DNA of 64,000 nt from Paraphysomonas bandaiensis (Eukaryota > Chrysophyceae), in the NCBI GenBank assembly GCA_965644295.1, contig CBFFRP010000041.1:248001-312000 (forward strand), given 5' to 3'. A program made the position numbers and the translations under genes. Below the pieces are notes generated by a model, which was not told the origin of the DNA, did no database searches, and was given only the letters and a program-made list of their open reading frames with translations. Of this stretch, positions 1-12,973 are shown piece by piece; within the stretch, counting starts at the first letter, position 1; each line of letters starts with the position of its first letter.

Positions 1-410
1 AGGGTGCTACGATTACTAGGAGTCCACATACGACCCGAGACTGGACCACCGCCCACCGCACACACGAACCCCACCACTCATACACACAGGAACATATCAC
101 CGGCCCGCACGAAACATTCAGGCCCTAGACAACGACGCCGCCTCCGGCAACTCCACCTATGCCTGACGCCCAAACGGTGCACTGAGACAACGCCACATTC
201 CACCACACCACCCACCTCTCAGCACACACATCTAGCACTCGGTACACTCAGGACCTTAATACAGAATCCTGTGCCTCAGAGCCAATCTCATCCCCCTGAC
301 AACAAGCGCCAATGAGTCCTAGGACACACAAGCATGGGTCAACTCACAATCAACATTAAGAACGGAAGTTGTCGCACCTTGGTGCTTGCGGCGACGCACA
401 AGCAGCTTCT

Positions 411-1178
411 GTAGCGCTAAATAGTAGGATAATAGAATTTGTGCTGATTAGTTACGGGTAGAGGTCGAAATAGCATGTCTAGCATTCAACTAGCCACAAC
501 ATTAGTGCAGGTTTTTGACGCCTATTGCTAAATAATAGGACTTTCAATAATAATATTAAAACCTAAATTAAATTCTATAACTAATAAACTCACACAAAAA
601 AGACATTTCAAGCTATACTCAACCAGCTCTATCCCACAACAAAGTCGGACTCGCACCTTTTCGTGGTGTTTTGGGGGACAAGTACCGGAGATATTTTTCC
701 GGGAAACTAACGTGAGCCGCATATATAGTCAGCAGATATTGCTCTGCCCACTCATAGCCGAATCCTTGTGTGGTATAAGGGACACTAATAAGTGTCACTT
801 GTGTAGACGTCTTTGGGCCTTGACGAATAAACAGGCACCCGGGAATGAGCCCACCTCAAGGGCATTCGGGACAGGGCCCACCTGAAAGGTAACCGGGATA
901 TTGGGCTGCCTGCTGAAGTCAAGCCTCCGGGATGTTCACCTTAAAGACTCTTAAAACCTAAAGTTAGCAGATGTCAGGTATATCAACATTCTGCTTGCTC
1001 ATAGAGCGATAGAGCGGAGGTGGTTGCACCTTAACCTCCGTAGCGTTTAATAGTAGGATAATAGAGTTTGTACTAGTTAGTAAAAGGTAGACGTCTATCT
1101 AGCTTGACTAGCTTTCTTCTAGCCACTAAACTGGTGCTGATCCTTAACGCCTATTGCTAATAATAAGACTTTCAATAT
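411..1178. repeat. Pair of diverged direct repeats
   Basis: A segment of about 140 bp at 411-552 recurs in the same orientation at 1040-1178 with scattered differences. Both copies start near GTAGCG, share TAATAGTAGGATAATAGA and end near CGCCTATTGCTAA. Just upstream of the first copy, 379-408 matches 52708-52737 at 28 of 30 positions, and that second site lies beside a dead copia element. The pair may be remains of long terminal repeats or of a short mobile element. No coding region is recognisable between the copies. Confidence 0.5.
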
Positions 1179-1667
1179 AACCAGCTCCGAGCAGCCATGT
1201 ACACAACAAGAAAGGAAAAATTGGGAAGCTAAAAACATTAAGTGCGTAGAGTGAACTAATTACTTATCTACTAGTGACTGTAATTACGAGAAAGAAGTTT
1301 TTGTTTTCAGTAAACGCATTTTATTTTTACTCTTTAGTTACTCAGCGTAACTTATCGTAGTGAGTGGTAAACATAAACATGCCATGTACATATATATATA
1401 TACATACAGCCACACGCTCGAGCTGATCCATATCCATACACACAACTGTATCAAACCATTCAGTTTCAGGAATATAGAGGCGCAATAGCATGTGTCATGG
1501 TGGTTGTTCGTGCAGTAGATAGATCTCAATTGCTCTGATCTTTTCAAGGATGTTTCATCGGATCAGGCAGATATTTTCATATCCGCCTATGGAGCCGACG
1601 GTATGCCTATAGGCGGCTGGTTCGCTTGACACACTGTAAAAATCCTAATCTAGATATGCAAGTATTC

Positions 1668-1745
1668 GAAATATTGTGATATAAAATCGAGATATTCTAG
1701 ATATAAAATCGAAATATTGTGATATAAAATCGAGATATTCTAGAT
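1668..1745. repeat. Two-copy AT-rich tandem repeat, 43-bp period
   Basis: A 35-nt AT-rich block starting GAAATATTGTGATATAAAAT is repeated exactly at 1668-1702 and 1711-1745, giving a 43-nt period. No gene overlaps it. Confidence 0.7.
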
Positions 1746-1960
1746 TATTCGGTCGAAATCTGGAAATGCCACAGGGATTGACCCACTATAGATTTTAGTT
1801 GCTGTGTGTTTTCAGTTTTAGGCTGTGTCTCTCTGGAGGTGTACACATCGCTCCCTGTGTGTGTATACATCTGTGAGCAGCTGATGCAGTTGCCTGCAGC
1901 ATCTCATTAGCTGAGCATTAGCTGAGCATAAGGTGAACGCTCAGATTCATTCATCCTCAT

Positions 1961-2157
1961 GTTGGGGTTACTTAGACTATCAAACCTTTCGACATGGTTG
2001 ATATTTACTACGACCACAATCATCATACACACACATACATACACATACACATACATACACATACACATACATACACATACACATACATATGGACGACTGT
2101 CGTCGTAGTAAATATTTACTATGACGAATCCGGTTAGATCGTCTAAGTAACCCCAAC
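1961..2157. mobile_element. Small fold-back (MITE-like) element
   Basis: The 197-bp segment begins with GTTGGGGTTACTTAGAC and ends with its exact reverse complement. A second inner inverted repeat (around GATATTTACTACGAC and GTCGTAGTAAATA) makes most of the element able to fold back on itself. The loop is a CACATACA-type microsatellite. There is no coding capacity, and no clear target-site duplication is visible. A non-autonomous DNA transposon is the simplest reading. Confidence 0.6.
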
Positions 2158-3826
2158 AGACAGCATAGTGTATAGTCGGCTATTGTGATGTGGATACACG
2201 TACTCGGCTTACACTTGCAGCACCCGGTCCGAAGACCCTTGAAACTCAGGTAGACAATGCCTTGTGGAAATCCCGTTATTCACTAGGGAATGGCATGTCG
2301 ACATCAGTTACCACTTCATTCACCAGCTCATTCAACAGAATATTGTCAGGTTTACATATATTGAATAGGCTAAAATACTGCAGATACTTTTGGAGTGGCG
2401 ATTTAGATATCTTCGATCACTGCTGTTCCAGAAGAATTTCGGTAAACTACAACATGGAATTGTGTATACGACGGGAGCGATATACATTCTCTGTTATATG
2501 TCGTATCGTTTGTCATTTGTGTATATGTAAGCACATCAGTAGTGGGAGTGTGTGGTTCGACAGAAGCTCTCTTCTATCTTAATTATGATATTGACTGTCA
2601 TATGTATGTGATTTCATTATATTACACTATTATAGAGAAACCACAATCATGAGTCAACAATCCAAAGCTGATCGTCAAACACTCCGAGATATATTCCATC
2701 CTTGGTCTGCTGTGGAAAATGACAATGCTATCAGTGCAAGCGACCTATCTTCATAGCCAAGACTTTGAAGCAAGTTCAAGAACAATACAGGAGAGTTTAA
2801 GTGCCATATCTGATTCAGGTGCACTAGCAGAGGTTACGCATGTTGTATATAAATGTGATGGTGATGCTAATTAAGGCAATAAGAAGACTTTCGTGTGACT
2901 TCAGTATTCACATCATCACACTTATGTACGAATTTCAACACCTCGCAGTTGCTATTCCCTCAGTATTCTTCTATGGTAAGAGTACATTAGTTGTCGCTAT
3001 TATATATAGAAATTGTTTTTTTTTGTTTGAGTTGATCTATAGTGCAATTGCTATTCACAAAGCATACACAGTATCCATACTCCATACCATTAATTTGAAA
3101 CAATATGACTTCTCAATATTTCTTAATTTCTTCATGTTAATCAGGGAACACCTTATTCTTCTTACAGCAAGAAAGCTACTAACTACTAATAGCTATACAA
3201 TCTAATATGAAGTTTCCAACGTCATTAGGATAAGCTACAATTTAACCTAGGGATAAGGAGAATCGTCCCTCGTCTAAATTTTATAACTCGGGGTTTTCGC
3301 TCTCGTTTCAAAATTTAGAGCGCGAGGCGATATGTGGCCTCCTTATTGCCCGTGGTTAAATATAACTATATATAAACATATAAACAAGAAACTGAGTTTA
3401 ATTCGTTTTAGTATCTATGTTCACCCGCTACACCTAAAGAGTTAGTGGTTTTCACCTATCACCGAGTATACACTATTTACTCTCTTCAATTGCACAATAG
3501 TATGCTGTGTCTTATCTAGAATTAAACACTCTCACTCAACTGGATGAAAAAATATATGGGTTGTGTACAGCATAAGTATATACAAATAACAGATTTGGTT
3601 TTCGCATTAGCGAAAGAGCTGGTTACCTGGTTATTACAATATATATATATATCAGGCCGGACCTGAGACTACGTTAAGAAAATGAGTATAGAAACATGCA
3701 ACACACATCATAACGAGTACACAACAGTACTAATTACACGCCAAAGCAAATATACACTGACGAAGCTAGAATAGTAGTAAACAAAACATCACGAGTTGAA
3801 AATCACACTATAATTTAACACTTGAG
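2158..3826. other. Intergenic, no gene recognised
   Basis: Open frames at 2190-2582 and 2840-3205 lack recognisable domains, are AT-rich and have no convincing splice partners. I see nothing to support a gene here. The interval lies downstream of the adenylyl cyclase stop codon, so it includes its 3' UTR. Confidence 0.4.
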
Positions 3827-6800
3827 TTAAGTGTCTGATAGGAGAGGGTGGTCAGTCCGAGTGTTAAATTTCTTAAAGCACTCCAAAGCTTTCACTCGAG
3901 AGCGTTTCTTTTCAGTCTCCCCAAATGAGAAGTAGTCGAAATATTTTGATCTCTCCAAATGCCAAAATGCCAATCCCAATGTGAAGGAAGAATATTCTTC
4001 AGGGAAAAGGCCTAAACAAATGGCTGGGAGTGAGCCGTGCGACGCGTGTTTGTCCTCTGCCACAGCCAATTTCATGTTCAAAGCCTCAGTTAGAAGGGAG
4101 AGTACGGGAAATGTCCGCGAGAGTTGACACACAGCTTTCACCCCATTACTACTACATTTGCGTAAGCGGTGCAATAACCCGCCACCTGGACGACATCCCA
4201 TAATGGAATCAAAAACAATGACAAGCTTGAGGGCACAATATGTCGAGATAAAAAGAGAAAATATACCAATCGGCGTCACTTGTTCATATTGAGCTAACTT
4301 TGTAGCGGAGAAAATCACCGTCTCAACGCAATGATCTCTAGTTGAAGCTGTGCTGCTTAAATAATCCCTCCGACACACTCCAAGAAGACCCCAGAGGCAC
4401 GTGGTGTATAGGTGGCCACTGCCTCCTTTCTGCAAAGTGTCTAAATTTGCTAGTAACTTTTGCATCTGATTCCATTCCCCTCTAAATACACAAACCACAA
4501 CAGTAAAAAGTGATGTCCACATAGACATGGTCTTATGCTCGCGGTGCGATCGATCTACAGAGTGGAGAATGTTCTCTGCTTCCGATACATTTCCACTAAA
4601 GAAGCACAGCCACGCCGACATGTTCCAAACCATGTACTTCAGAGGACTGGAGTCTTTGCGGATCACAGAGCCCGTCAGAGCACAATTCAGATGCTCAAGT
4701 GCGCTTTCTATGGCTCCCATAGCTGCTTGTCTTATACCCAAATGAAAATTCAAATTTGCACTCCCAAGTGCACATTTTGACCGCGGAGTCAGAATGGAAC
4801 ATTTGGCTAAGAGCCGGTTAGATTTCCTTGAGTGCTTCTTTACATAGTGGAGAGTGGAGAGAAGTGCCATAACAGACGAAGTCATATTTAAATCAGACTT
4901 GTGTACAAGAAACGAGCTTGTGGATGCGAACTTCAAAGCTTCACCTACCTTTCCCCGCATCATTAAAGACTGTGCTTGATAATACAGCATTGCTCCGAAT
5001 GCAGTTTTCCCTGGCATTTTCAATAGTCGCGTTGAAAATTTGACAATTACTTTAGGCATGGTTGTACATAAATTCAGTCCATGCAAACATAAAAGCGCCA
5101 TATTGAAACTTTCACGAAAGTCACACATCTTGTACTTCAGAATACTCATCTCTGCTATTATGCAGTACAGTTGGATGTCTGAAATGAAAGGCTGCGCCGA
5201 ATGAAAATTCCTCTTTAAATCTGTAGGTGCCAAATATTTTTCACTGGCTAGTAGGTTATCAAAATGAATTTTCGGTCGACGGGTTTTACGATTATACTTC
5301 CTTCTAATTGATTTAGGGTAACAGGAGCACATAATCTCATCAATGGTCTGCCCTTTCGATGCAAGTGTTACAAGGTGGTGATAGTAGTTGTACGAGGCTG
5401 AGTGCATATTCTCCTGCTTAGTGCTTGCAGCAGCGAGTTCTGTGTACATTATTTCCTTCGCCACGTCATTCGCTCGAGAGTAGTGAAACGCAAGAAGCTC
5501 CACGACATTGCAAGTCGGAGACCTCATATCCAAAGACTCAGCCAAAATAGTCGCTACTATCGTATGGGCAGATTCTCGTTGCTTCTCCAGCATGATATTG
5601 TACACACTATCTGAATACCTGCGGTCTGAAAATGCATAGGTTTTATTTGAACCCATCTCTGTTCGTCTCCTTCTCAAGCTAGAGAGGCGAAATGTCCCGT
5701 CTTTTACAACATTATCGTAAGTAACATTACAACAAAATAAATAGCCTACCTTTGTAGTAATCTGCTCCTGCAACCCGCTGTATAAGTCCTCGATCTTCTA
5801 TCTCAGACAGTGCTTGGTCGAGGTATCTCGCAGTATCTATATATCCCATCCGTTCTAAAGTCTGCTGTAACAGATTCCGGGTAAATATCGTTCCACATAC
5901 AGCGGCAACCTTGAGAACCACCTGGTTGTCGTAGTTCATGCTGTCGAATTGCTCAAGTGCGGTGCCATCAACTGCGTTCTTCTGAGTCTCACCAGTAGCA
6001 GAGAAATTAGATCGGGCCACGGAAGCTTCCAGTTCTTTCACCTGTCTCATAACCATTCCAACAATACCCTTGGCGCTCTTGTGGTACACATTCGATACAA
6101 ATGCATCAGATACCGCGTTGGGCATACATTGTAACAACACAGGCCCCAGGACGTTTTCTATGATAATCTTGATATCGGCCGCACTTATTGGTTTTAAATT
6201 GATCACTTCACACAAATTGTCCAGTTCTTCGACTGTATTTAGTACTACACTCCCTTCAAACGACTCCGCACGCATATGATGGGGTTTGCGGCCAAGAGGG
6301 ATAAACGGCCTCATGCTGCCCACAAAGAAAAGAGTGTCACTCGTGTCTAGAATACGCTTTATAATATGAAATGAAGGTTTATCTGCCCACTGCAATTCTT
6401 CTATCACTAACGCCCCCAAAGAGCACTGTTTGCCAAAGCCAGATACAATTTCGACGATCATTATCTCTAACAAAGCTGGAATACGCTCTGATGTCACAGT
6501 CGCAACGAGCTCCACATCGGGGCGGGTTTTGGTGTCCAGCGCGATTCTTAATAGAGGCAAGACTTCCATGATATTAAATACAGTATCACCTTCTGGAGGA
6601 GAGGTGTCATTATCGCTACTTGATAATTTGGTAAAACCAGAGTGCGATTGACATACAAACGAGCGCATACTATTAGCTACCGACGAGAAGCCATCCACCG
6701 GTTCGAAATCCTCCAGAGTATCTTCGGTGGTGGTCATGCCACCGCAATCAAAAGTGACATTGCTTAAATTATTCTGCACCCACACATATATCCGATCGTA

Positions 6801-9295
6801 TAGGAGCTCGAATCTCTGGTCTTCATCTAATACCAAATCACAATTGCTATCCTGTGTAGTATCAAGGTCTACTGCAGATTCAACACGGCCAAGAGGTGAA
6901 GTTTTGGTGTCAAACAAAGCCTTCAACAGCTGTCGCGATGTTTCATACGGCTCTAATACATTTGCTAAATGGCAAGAAACAACAAAGAGAAACTGTATCA
7001 CTTGTTCATTTCTCTGCAGAAATTCGGTGATAACTTTCGTTTTTCCGGTCCCCTTACCACCCAGGATGATAAATTTATTCGAAGGGTAAATATTCTTACA
7101 GGAGTGAGATGATACAGGAAAGCATTGTTCAATCACACAACAATCTTGTGTATCAGAGTTTTCTATGCTATTAATGTACAAACTGAACGAATTCTGAAGA
7201 ATAGCCATTTCTTCATCCCGTCCAACAAAACACCCCCCGCGGCGACCAGTGCTCAACAGTGCCACGACTTCATCCACAGTCATGTAGGCTGTAGGGTTTT
7301 TACGCAGGTGCTGCAAGGAGTAAACTTGCACAGGAGCATCGTAGCCTTTGGCATTCAACTTTGGGAGCTTATCAAAAATAAAATCGCTGTTTACACCCAA
7401 ATATACATCACTGCTGACAATGATCTGATTATCTCGACACAGCCCCATTAGTCTTGCTGCAAGGTTAACACTGGACCCCATCATACAGTACTCCTTGCGA
7501 CTGTTGCTTCCAACATAGCCGCAGTATACCATACCCTTCGAGACCCCAATGCGGCAAATGATATTGTGACCAAGAAGCTTGTCACGAATGAGCACAGAGG
7601 CATAGACACCCCTTAGGTCATCAGAGAGTGAACTAAATCCCGGAACACCAAAGGAGCATATCACGACGCAGCCCTTATCGTCAACAACATACTGACGCAG
7701 AGCTCCACCCAGCTTCTGGAGCACTTCCAGAATTTCTATTAACGCCTGCTGTGGTCTCTCTACTTCTCCCCTATCAAATTCATCGTCTAGATTCATTATT
7801 TGTATAAATAATGTAACCACTACTCTCAGCTCGGCCAGGTGACTGGAGGTGTTGTGCACGATGGCACCACGAGCGGATTCATGCACGAATCGCTCTAACA
7901 TCTTTTGATATTCATCCGCATGCGAGGGATTCAACTTTACTATGTGCGATCCGCTAGGTCGATAATCCATATTCTGCATTCGGCATGATTCTGAGTCGGA
8001 ACACGTCTCCATGTGCAAGGCATGTGTCCGACATGAATCCTCCTCCTCTGAGAGTTTGTCCTCAAACTTGAACACAGCGTCACTATTACGCCTCTTGTAG
8101 GCATTATTTTCCGGAAATAATTTGCGGGATACAGAATCAAGTCTACTTGTTCCATCAGTGCTAATGTCCGAAGCAACACTCTTCGTACTCGCTGTGTTGG
8201 TATGGTTGTTATCAATCAAATCACTCGCTGCCACCGTAAACTTATCTGGAGTAGGGGGTGACGGAGTTTGCCCACCTATTATGAATGAAAAAGCAGTAGA
8301 TATGGAAGAAGGTGTCGTCCCGAAGGAGTCTGCCGACCCCTCACATCCAGAACTGTCTCCCTCACTATCAAAGAATACCTTCGCACTACGACGAGACGGA
8401 GATATGGTTTCAAGTGTCTGTACGAACTGCATTGCCGTTGTCACGAGAGAAAGGTTGCGCGTTTTAGGGGAGTCAGCACCAAGGATCTTGTGTGACTTAT
8501 GTACTGATGTCACACGAAAAGCACCCTTAGCCAAAACCTGTCCTGTACAGGTGTGTTTCACGTACTCGTACGCAGTTTTGGAGAGGCATAGTTCACCAGT
8601 CTTCGCCGCGGATTCGGCTGTCGATAGTTCTCGTAGCTGAGGACCGGCTATAAGAAACTCCATCCTGTTTTCATTCCCTAAAGACATACAGTGCAACTCT
8701 CCAGCGCTCATGCCGCAGTGCAGTCGAAGGCGTATTGTATGCCCACCCACAACCTCTTCGTACTGCCCACAGGTGTCGTTGAGCATATCTGATACGCATT
8801 TAGTAGCCTTGTAAACGACGTGTTGACGAGCAGACTTATCCGTATTTATCGGTGCGGTCCACACAACCAGCACAGCATCACCACAAAACTTAACAACATC
8901 ACCGCCATGTTGTTTGAATTTTCCCAAAAGGTATGTAAAGAAGTGACTGCAAGTAAAATCACTGACAAAATGATGAGAAACACAACAGCGACTCACTTGA
9001 TATGATACTTTAACTCCTCTACACTAAGAGTTGATGCCAGTTTAGTAAAACCAGAAATGTCAGCCAGAACCACAGCTGCGAATATTTTCTGTGACCATGG
9101 TCCACATTCGCTGCAGTCTGGGCTACAGTGGCCATTAGTCCAATAAGTGACAGACATTACACCGTACCTTCTCTTTATCAGTAGTTTCTGTACTGTTGTT
9201 GGCGTCAAGGATCGATACTCAGTGATAAGAGGCACTATAGAAGCGTCTTTATTATTTTCTGCAGTGGATATTCTGAGAGACGACTGTCCTGCCAT
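3827..9295 (-). CDS. Soluble-type adenylyl cyclase (ADCY10-like), tandem cyclase domains plus P-loop NTPase
   Basis: Three exons (9295-8997, 8946-5750, 5700-3827) with 50- and 49-nt introns give about 1,789 residues. This resembles soluble adenylyl cyclase, which makes cAMP from ATP in cytosol and organelles and in animals responds to bicarbonate. The first cyclase domain (about 70-260) has ADISGFT with the first metal Asp, and KFCGDAVL with the second Asp and the Lys that contacts bicarbonate in the animal enzyme. The second (about 470-665) has a degenerate core and ends with GSSVNLAARL. A GRDEE element follows, then a Walker A GGKGTGKTK near 728 and VIEELQWAD near 940, as in the family's NTPase region. 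The rest is helical, TPR-like and unmatched by me. Start: first ATG of exon 1; an upstream TTG is in frame but unlikely. Length is slightly above the mammalian 1,610. Both introns keep frame. A 15-nt alternative 3' splice site (NAG at 8962) in the first intron would also stay in frame. Confidence 0.93.
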
Positions 9296-9304
9296 GTCAA
9301 CCAA

Positions 9305-11427
9305 TCAGCACTGCTTCCAGATCCAATTTATCGTTATTCTTAGCCTCATATAAACCACATACATTAACAATGTATAGACATCACCTCTATGAGTGTTATT
9401 TCTTCTGTTTCGGTGGTGGGGCAGGCCAGCATGCGGTATATACGCGATGTCTCTGTGCATGTTATGCTGAGGCAGGCAGTCGTCGTCGTATGAATATCCC
9501 CCCCCTTTTATGCACAGTGTGTGTTATATACCAATCAATTCATGTATATATTCTATGATTGGTCAATTGGAAAATACACGACACAATACGTTCAAGATAA
9601 AGAAGGAATACAAGGGTGGAAGGAGAGGGGCGGGAGATACTGTCAAAAAATAGCTGATTTCTAGTTCAATCTCTGTGCTGGTGAGGTCAATAAATACTGG
9701 GTTTTTGTGGTGATAAAAGGTTTTCTGATTGCTCCTTCCTGAAAATCTGAAATTATCATGGCTGTGTCCTATTAAGGAGCGAGGAAAGAAGCAACTACTC
9801 AACTTGCCGATAGATTATAAGATCATCATGTTATTAGGATGATTAGAGAGTAGGATAACTATCAGCAACCAGTCATGATGATCTTATTTTACAAGTGAGA
9901 GCAAAGTGACTAATCTATTACTCGCAGCTTCTTGATGACTAGGAAACTCTCCCATTCAATATATATATATATATATAATGAGGGAATATCCCTAATCGTC
10001 AAGCATACATTTTGTGGGGAAGCAAACAGGTGTAATATTACTCGCTGATATTACCTGCCCTATTCTCCCCACCACCCTGCCCTTTTGGTTACAGTAAGTA
10101 AACATGACCTTTCTCGTAATTATGTATGACACATTTTCGTATTATGTCGCTCAGATTAGTTTTTTATAACAAACTATAGTCACAGCCAGAGAACGAAAAG
10201 GGGGCAATCACGAAGTCACTCCATACTATTGAGACAATGATGACAAGAGTATATGTATTACCTTCTACGATTTCCCAGAATTATTGATCTCACTAACTCA
10301 AAGTATATACTACATACTATATATTCACTGATTGTCTATTACCAAAGACTAAAAATGCATTTAAAAAATATATTTCTCTTCCTTTCATTGGAGGGATATC
10401 CACGAGAAGATGAGAGAGTTAAAGAGTTAAATGCATAAGCAATTGAGTTAAATTTATTTGCTACTTGCTAACAGCTAACACATACATCGTTCATTTTATT
10501 CAAATGGTAGTGTACTAGTATTAGTTGCATTTGTGTACAACTAGTGTTTGACAAAACAAATGATTGTGTGGTCGACATGAGAAGATTGACATTTCATCCA
10601 AGTAATAAGTAATTTGTGTATGTAAATTTTATTTAAGTTCAATATATTAAATCATACTTGTAGTAACACAGTATTGACTGAATTACGTTGAGAGATATAT
10701 AGTGAAATTATGATGTTTTAGCGCTGTGATTGAAGGAACGCCAATCTCCAACACCAACATTCTGTTCTACAAGTCGCATCTTGAACAGCTCTATATTTTC
10801 AGTTACTTTGTATACTTTTAATAGCTACTCCTATAGTGTAGTCCTGTATATTCTGTATTGCATCGCTACATAGAATACAGGATAGCTACTAGCGATAAGC
10901 TTCAACAAGCTACAAGTACGTACGTAGGAGTTGGTTCTAGCCTAATACACTATAAGCTATAAGAATGGTGCAGAGTCACTTCTTGACATAGTCATATCCT
11001 GACTTATGCTATTACAAGAAGGCTTGTTTAATGTTGCTGCCTATGTACGACATTTTTATAATTAGAGAATTTCTATGTTATTTTTTGCCTATTCTAGCCT
11101 CACGCGAACCCTTTCTCCTAGTGGTATTACTGGCACTGAATGCTGAGGCTATAACATCACGTTAAACGAAAATTTTGTTTACTATTATCAGTTGAGTTTG
11201 CGCTGTCTAGCATCCCCGTAGAAGATAAAGCGAAACAACTAACTCATACCTGCACTCGGAGTGCAATATAGTTAAGTAGCAGTAGCAGCAATATAAATTG
11301 CATAAGCCGTAAGAAACACCACAAATTTATCCCGAAACTCAGCATTCATTATCATATTTTTACAGTATTGAATACACATTGCCACGCCAATGGGATTACA
11401 ATAACTTGGTCAGAGTACGCCAGAAAA
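9305..11427. other. Intergenic, AT-rich, no gene recognised
   Basis: About 2.1 kb between the cyclase start and the COX6B stop. It contains an (AT)n run near 9958-9979 and a perfect 14-bp hairpin (listed separately). No open frame shows domain features or coding-like splice structure. Confidence 0.4.
9817..9887. repeat. Perfect 14-bp inverted repeat
   Basis: ATAAGATCATCATG (9817-9830) is exactly mirrored by CATGATGATCTTAT (9874-9887), with a 43-nt loop. It lies in a gene-free stretch. Function unknown; it could be a remnant fold-back element. Confidence 0.5.
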
Positions 11428-11842
11428 CTAGTGCTGATTCTTTTTGAGATCTTCCCTAATTTCACCAACCTGGACACCTAGAAACACCCCATTATCACGC
11501 TGGTCATCCCATTCATCGGTCTATATCAATGACACTAAGTTAAACGAATTAAAAGTATTATGTGTATGCTTACCCAAGCCTCCGGGCACACTTGAGTGTA
11601 GTGGAGCTTCGGCACTTTGCAAGCATCTTCATCACAGTCATTTTTATTCAGACAATGCAAGTACTCGTTATACTTTTGCCTATGTAAGTTTTAGATAATA
11701 TGTTATGTTTATATGATTTAGTCTACCAGCAAAACTGCGCTTGGTTCTGACCAGGAAAGTGCTTGTAGTCATATTTCACTCCCTGCTTCATCGCCATCTT
11801 AGCGATGTTTGCTGCCTCTTGGTCTGAAACATGTCCATCCAT
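11428..11842 (-). CDS. COX6B: Cytochrome c oxidase subunit VIb (COX6B)
   Basis: Three short exons (11842-11727, 11679-11574, 11520-11428) join in frame to a 104-residue protein. It is a nuclear-encoded peripheral subunit of respiratory complex IV in the intermembrane space. The diagnostic twin-cysteine pattern is intact: a CX9C (C W QKYNEYLH C) and a CX10C (C KVPKLHYTQV C), each half of a disulfide-linked helical hairpin. The segment before it (YDYKHFPGQNQAQFCW) and the one after (WTDEWDDQRDNGVF) match the family's conserved core. The N-terminal 22 or so residues are a short hydrophilic extension with no cleavable presequence, as expected for import by the Mia40 route. The introns are 47 and 53 nt. 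All exons are below 40 codons. Confidence 0.92.
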
Positions 11843-12187
11843 TGTAACTTAGAGTATTAGAGGTAATAAGTAGCCGGGCAATGGAATATAATTATTTTAC
11901 TTTGCCGTCCAGCAGATGAAGCAGCACATACACAGCAATTAGTGCAAGCACTGCAGCATATTGCAACATAAGCCTTGACAAAAACAGCCAAATATACACA
12001 CAAAAACCTCAGACAACAGCATAATATCTTGAACAGTCAACACATCGACTGAAAAAATGCTCATAGGTGCTCGCTCTCTGTATCGACTGTGGCACGGTAT
12101 TATTGTGGAGTATATTACCGTATACTGTATGTATTTCAACGGATGCAAGGAGTGGATGATTTGTCCCATTCCAAGCATGTCGTTAGG

Positions 12188-12320
12188 TTAGTTAGGGCGG
12201 GTCCAGTAGCGTGTGCTATCATAATCTTTGTGTTCTAATGTATGATAGGAACCCTCAAGATCACCATGTATTCCTTGGGCAATAGCAGCATTCTTAGAGC
12301 CTGGGTGTATCCGATGTAAG
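12188..12320 (-). CDS. Probable terminal exon of an unidentified small gene
   Basis: A coding-like stretch opens right after a 3' splice-site-like TTGCAG (12321-12326) and runs 43 residues to a TAA. It includes IHPGSKNAAIAQGIHGD and ends EHKDYDSTRYWTRPN. The composition is polar and protein-like, unlike the surrounding AT-rich frames. I cannot identify the family or the upstream exon(s), which should lie between 12327 and 12973 or may not exist. It lies on the same strand as COX6B and the Ap4A phosphorylase. A small mitochondrial or ribosome-associated protein is possible, but that is a guess. Confidence 0.35.
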
Positions 12321-12973
12321 CTGCAACTCCTCAGTTAATAATACGCGTGTTAAGCAATAGTTATTAGTACTTTAGCATGATATAAAGAACTATTATATTT
12401 TTGGATTGAGAAGTTTGTATTCGTACAGACTGTGTTGACACGGCATTGACGATGAAATTCGAATACAGATGTCGTAGTAAAACAGATATTTCTTCCTGAT
12501 TTAAAGGGAAAAACTATAAGGGCACAGGCTTGATTGTTTCTGCATAATAAATAGCTTTGTAGCAACATTAATTTCTCACTCTCACAACGTTTATGATGGT
12601 GGTAAGTCATGATAATCTCAGAAAAGACTTAAGTCTAATGCTATATAATTTTTAAGGTGCGAGGTATTCTGCAATAAGATCAAATCCATCTAGAGATTAT
12701 ATTACTGCCTGATTGTACCTAGCTTATATACAAAATCACAATGCGAGACTTCAGATATTCAAAATTCTTTCTTGGTTCATATGGCTTTGGTAGTTATACT
12801 TATTACCACGTCGGATCATTCTTCCGTGTGATACATAGCTGGTAAAGCCAATAAAACTTGCATATAAAAACTGCTCGCGAAAATTTCTACATTAGTAACT
12901 TAATAAAATAAGCAAATGAAAACACGCACTGCTACTATTTCTCAAACACAACGTTGAAAAGCTTCTATATATA

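Noticed and set aside
4-315. 103-codon frame at the window start
   Set aside because: It starts at GTG, is of biased C/A-rich composition, shows no domain, and sits beside decayed repeats.
9296-9304. Upstream in-frame TTG as start of the adenylyl cyclase
   Set aside because: It is not an ATG; the first ATG at 9295 lies 9 nt downstream and gives a reasonable N terminus.
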